Shown here piece after piece: positions 33,516 through 36,044 of a stretch of DNA of 36,044 nt. Source of the stretch: Alphaproteobacteria bacterium (GTDB lineage Bacteria > Pseudomonadota > Alphaproteobacteria > MPNO01 > UBA830); NCBI GenBank assembly GCA_022822405.1, contig JAJEBT010000184.1, forward strand, positions 1 to 36,044. Reading direction: 5' to 3'. A model generated the notes under the pieces. That model saw only the letters and a program-made list of their open reading frames with translations, was not told the DNA's origin and ran no database searches. The position numbers were made by a program, and so were the translations under genes. Position 1 is the first letter of the stretch; every line of letters begins with the position of its first letter.

Positions 33516-33560
33516 CTGCCCAAATCGAATCCGATAGCGCCATTTCGGGGGTTGCCGGGA

Positions 33561-34895
33561 TCACGCCCCGTCCGCTGGATCCTGTCCGACAGAAAACCGG
33601 TTGCGGAAGCGTGCCAGTTCCGCGGCAGCGATGGCAACGTCGAAACGGATGAAATCGCCATCGACAGCGCGATTGAGCACCTGTGAGTGGCGATACAGCC
33701 ATGAGGCCGCCGCCCCGTCAGAGTGGCGGACCCTGAGGCAGACCACGTCCCTGTTGCCGCCGAGCGCATCCTCAAGGAGTTCGAGCAGCCGGTCGCAGTT
33801 TTCGCCGGTCAGCGCCGAGACCGCAACTGCACGTTCATCTCGGGCCGTGAGATTTTCAACTCGATCCCGGCCCTCGTCATCCAGCAGATCGATCTTGTTC
33901 AGGACCTCGACGACCTTGTCCTGACCGGCCGGGCCGATGCCGAGCTCACCGAGCACGCGGCCGACATCCTCCTTTTGAGCCTCGGTGTCGCCGTGGGAGA
34001 CGTCGCGGACATGCACGATGACATCTGCTTCCATGACCTCCTCGAGGGTTGCCCGAAAGGCGGCAACAAGCGTTGTCGGCAGGTCCGATACGAAGCCGAC
34101 CGTATCCGAAACAATGACGGTGCGTCCCGACGGCAATTGAGCGGCGCGCATTGCGGGATCCAGCGTTGCAAACAACTGGTCCTTTGCCGCCGCTTGGGTG
34201 TGGGTAAGGCGACCGAAGAGCTCCGTCTTGCCAGCATTGGTGTAGCCTACCAGCGCAACAACGCCATAGGGTACCCGCCGCCGCGCAGAGCGGTGCAGCG
34301 TCCTTGTCTTCCGCACGTTCTCAAGGTCGCGCCGGATCCTCGCGATCCGTTCCGATATCATCCGCCGATCAGCCTCGATCTGGGTTTCGCCCGGGCCGCC
34401 GAGGAACCCGAAACCGCCGCGCTGGCGTTCAAGATGGGTCCAGCTGCGGACCAGACGGCTGCGTTGATAGGTCAGATGGGCAAGCTCGACCTGGAGCGCG
34501 CCTTCGCGCGTGTGTGCACGGGCTCCGAAGATCTCCAGGATAAGGCCGGTGCGGTCGATGACCTTGGCCTTCCAAGCGGTCTCAAGGGTACGCTGCTGGA
34601 CCGGCGTCAGCGCAGTGTCGATGCTTACGATGTCGGCTTCGGCATTTGCGATCAGTTCCGCGATTCGCTCGATGGTGCCCCGGCCGAAGAAGCTGCCGGC
34701 GCGAATCTCGGACACCGGTACCGATTCCTGCGCCACGACGCGGAGGTCGATCGCTAGTGCAAGCCCCACCGCCTCCTCGAGGCGGGCGCCGCTGCTTCGT
34801 CCCGTCTTCACCTTCGATCTGGACCGCGGACACAGGACGACGGCGCGGGCACGACCTTGCCCGCTGCCGTTACGGGCGCCGGCTGCCGTGTTCAA
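33561..34895 (-). CDS. hflX: GTPase HflX
   Basis: This is a 444-residue ribosome-associated GTPase. The HflX N-domain has [12 protein letters not shown] and [10 protein letters not shown]. The linker is [19 protein letters not shown]. The G domain has G1 G-Y-T-N-A-G-K-T, G3 D-T-V-G-F and G4 N-K-I-D. HflX rescues stalled ribosomes and splits subunits after stress. G1 continues K-T-E-L-F-G-R-L where K-S-T-L-F-N is more common. The start is TTG at 34895, overlapping the hfq stop by TTGA, the classic hfq-hflX coupling. No alternative ATG fits the family start. Confidence 0.95.
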   Translation of the reverse strand: MNTAAGARNGSGQGRARAVVLCPRSRSKVKTGRSSGARLEEAVGLALAIDLRVVAQESVPVSEIRAGSFFGRGTIERIAELIANAEADIVSIDTALTPVQQRTLETAWKAKVIDRTGLILEIFGARAHTREGALQVELAHLTYQRSRLVRSWTHLERQRGGFGFLGGPGETQIEADRRMISERIARIRRDLENVRKTRTLHRSARRRVPYGVVALVGYTNAGKTELFGRLTHTQAAAKDQLFATLDPAMRAAQLPSGRTVIVSDTVGFVSDLPTTLVAAFRATLEEVMEADVIVHVRDVSHGDTEAQKEDVGRVLGELGIGPAGQDKVVEVLNKIDLLDDEGRDRVENLTARDERAVAVSALTGENCDRLLELLEDALGGNRDVVCLRVRHSDGAAASWLYRHSQVLNRAVDGDFIRFDVAIAAAELARFRNRFSVGQDPADGA

Positions 34896-35194
34896 TAGCC
34901 GGACCCATCTGCGGATTCTCCGGATTCCGGCTCCGTCACCTGCGCAGGCTCGTCGTCCAGGTCTTCGAGCGACAGTGGCACGCTCGGCATTACCGTCGAG
35001 ATTACATGCTTGAAGACCAGCTGAGACTGGGTGTCGCGCTGCAGGAGAATCGAGAATCTGTCAAACGAGGTGATCACGCCCTGCAGCCTGACGCCATTTA
35101 CCAGAAACACCGTCACCGGCACCTTGCCCCTGCGCATGTGATTGAGAAAGGTTTCCTGAAGATTCCGGTGCTTCTCTTTTCCGTTGTCTGTCAC
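34892..35194 (-). CDS. hfq: RNA chaperone Hfq (GTG start)
   Basis: This is a 100-residue Sm-fold protein. The Sm1 segment is [29 protein letters not shown], and Sm2 is [14 protein letters not shown]. Hfq hexamers pair small RNAs with mRNAs. The usual Y-K-H motif is F-K-H here. The acidic C-terminal tail (L-E-D-L-D-D-E to the end) is longer than in minimal alphaproteobacterial Hfq. The start is GTG at 35194, preceded by GGGGAGGAAAAG; there is no in-frame ATG near the family start. A hairpin lies just upstream. The gene is followed by hflX with a 4-bp overlap. Confidence 0.96.
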   Translation of the reverse strand: MTDNGKEKHRNLQETFLNHMRRGKVPVTVFLVNGVRLQGVITSFDRFSILLQRDTQSQLVFKHVISTVMPSVPLSLEDLDDEPAQVTEPESGESADGSGY

Positions 35195-35211
35195 CTTTTC
35201 CTCCCCGCCTG

Positions 35212-35231
35212 TTCCCGGCGATGGCCGGGAG
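35212..35231 (-). promoter_or_regulatory. Hairpin in the hfq leader
   Basis: CCCGGC-CATC-GCCGGG (minus strand), a perfect 6-bp stem extended by two weaker pairs, lies about 18 bp upstream of the hfq GTG, close to the ribosome binding site. No T-run follows. It may modulate hfq translation or mark an RNA-processing site. Confidence 0.4.
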
Positions 35232-35258
35232 CCGTCGGCCGGGTTGGCCAACAGCCAA

Positions 35259-35924
35259 TCATATGGTGCGTTGCGGGCTCCTGACAACGTCCAACAGCCC
35301 TCGCGACGACAAAAAATGCACATCCGGAGGGTGGTCCCGGAATTCCTGACCCCCGGGATCAATGTCGCCGACCAGGATTGTCCGGCAACCGGCCGCGTGT
35401 CCGCAGGCAATGTCGACCCAGGTGTCACCCACGAACCAGACGGCTTTGGAAGGCGCGATGCCGCTGCCCTCCAGGGCAAGCAGCACGGGTTCGGGCGCCG
35501 GCTTGTCGCGCTCGGCATCGCCAGCGCCCACCAGCCGGCCTTCGAAGAACCTGTCCCAGCCCAGATGGGCGGATTCGGCACGGAGATGCCGCCCCGACTT
35601 GTTGCTGACCACGCCGAGGCAGCAGCCTATTCCGTGAAGGGCATCGATCAATTCCTCGGCCCCGTCGATGGTTTTGAGGCATTCGAGATGGAGCTTTCGG
35701 TATTCGAGATAGAAGGTTTCCTGAGCCTCATGCCACTGTTCACCGAAGATCCCGGGGAACGCGTCCCTGAGCGACCGGCGCGCCTTTCGCTTCGTCTCCT
35801 CGAATGTCCAGGACGGATAGCCCATCGCCTCCAGGGTCCGGTTCATGCTCTGGTGAATAACCGGCCAGCTGTCGACGAGCGTCCCGTCCCAGTCGAACAG
35901 CACGGCCGGTGGAGTTCCTCTCAT
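35259..35924 (-). CDS. HAD-superfamily phosphatase (phosphoglycolate-phosphatase-like)
   Basis: This is a 221-residue HAD hydrolase. Motif I is F-D11-W-D13-G-T-L-V-D-S, motif II is V-S-N-K-S-G, motif III is the lysine in D-K-P-A-P-E-P, and motif IV is V-G-D-T-W-V-D. A helical cap sits after motif I, as in Gph- and PGMB-type enzymes. The substrate is unknown. The ATG overlaps the upstream aminotransferase stop by ATGA; the gene ends 64 bp before hfq. Location between an aminotransferase of class IV and hfq is seen in other alphaproteobacteria, by memory. Confidence 0.92.
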   Translation of the reverse strand: MRGTPPAVLFDWDGTLVDSWPVIHQSMNRTLEAMGYPSWTFEETKRKARRSLRDAFPGIFGEQWHEAQETFYLEYRKLHLECLKTIDGAEELIDALHGIGCCLGVVSNKSGRHLRAESAHLGWDRFFEGRLVGAGDAERDKPAPEPVLLALEGSGIAPSKAVWFVGDTWVDIACGHAAGCRTILVGDIDPGGQEFRDHPPDVHFLSSRGLLDVVRSPQRTI

Positions 35925-36044
35925 GGCTGCGGTTGTCCCCAGAAATGGTTGCTGTAAAGCTCAAGCAGTTTGCGGCTGCACGGTCCGGGCGTGCCCTTGC
36001 CCACCGGGTTTCCGTCGATGCGCACGACCGGGATCACGAATGCA
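35921..36044 (-). CDS. C-terminal end of a class IV aminotransferase (D-amino-acid transaminase-like), partial
   Basis: This is the last 40 codons of a minus-strand gene that begins beyond the window. It reads P-V-V-R-I-D-G-N-P-V-G-K-G-T-P-G-P-C-S-R-K-L-L-E-L-Y, the usual ending of fold-type IV PLP aminotransferases such as D-alanine or branched-chain aminotransferase. The TGA stop overlaps the HAD gene start by ATGA. D-alanine versus branched-chain activity cannot be told from this tail. Confidence 0.8.
   Translation of the reverse strand, partial: AFVIPVVRIDGNPVGKGTPGPCSRKLLELYSNHFWGQPQP

Overview
The window is a GC-rich chromosomal segment, read by eye as an alphaproteobacterium, possibly Rhodospirillales-like. 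This is an inference from gene order and families: rlpA-dacA-tmk-holB-metG-tatD in one direction, an aminotransferase-HAD-hfq-hflX run, groESL behind a CIRCE operator, MazG, and several TRAP and dipeptide-type ABC uptake systems. No replication origin, rRNA, CRISPR array or prophage is visible.

Layout. (1) 1-563: the 3' end of a TnpB gene from the IS200/IS605 world lies just downstream of a minus-strand tRNA-Ser(UGA). (2) 724-5543: a minus-strand operon tauD-like dioxygenase, dctP, dctQ, dctM (TRAP transporter), divergent from a MarR regulator. The gap between them holds a perfect 16-bp palindrome and a 13/16 copy, each touching a -10-like box of one divergent promoter, so it looks like a self-contained regulated uptake-and-oxidation module. 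(3) 5544-7724: an unexplained open stretch, then an Atm1-type half-size ABC exporter. (4) 8346-19524: an envelope and replication/translation cluster with mltB-like transglycosylase, rlpA, D,D-carboxypeptidase, tmk, holB, metG, then a sulfatase-cupin pair apparently inserted before tatD, then mazG. (5) 19611-23624, minus strand: a 3-hydroxyisobutyrate-dehydrogenase-family reductase, an inositol-monophosphatase-family enzyme, and groES-groEL with promoter, CIRCE and a clear intrinsic terminator.

(6) 23714-33495: a catabolic and uptake cluster. It holds a phthalate-family Rieske oxygenase, a periplasmic-binding-fold protein with no signal peptide, a family-5 solute-binding protein, a LigJ-like amidohydrolase, DppB/C/D/F-type ABC subunits and a LigB-type extradiol dioxygenase. 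Read together these suggest import of an aromatic acid, ring hydroxylation, possible decarboxylation, 4,5-type ring cleavage and hydration of an oxalomesaconate-like product. The substrate is not proven. The LigB homologue has Gln where LigB has an iron-binding His.

(7) 33561-36044, minus strand: the end of a class IV aminotransferase, a HAD phosphatase, hfq with a GTG start, and hflX, joined by 4-bp overlaps at two of the three junctions.

The most interesting items are the MarR double operator, the putative aromatic cluster with its signal-less binding-fold protein and altered LigB metal site, the sulfatase-cupin insertion in a conserved operon, and a DctM with an apparent extra two-helix insert.
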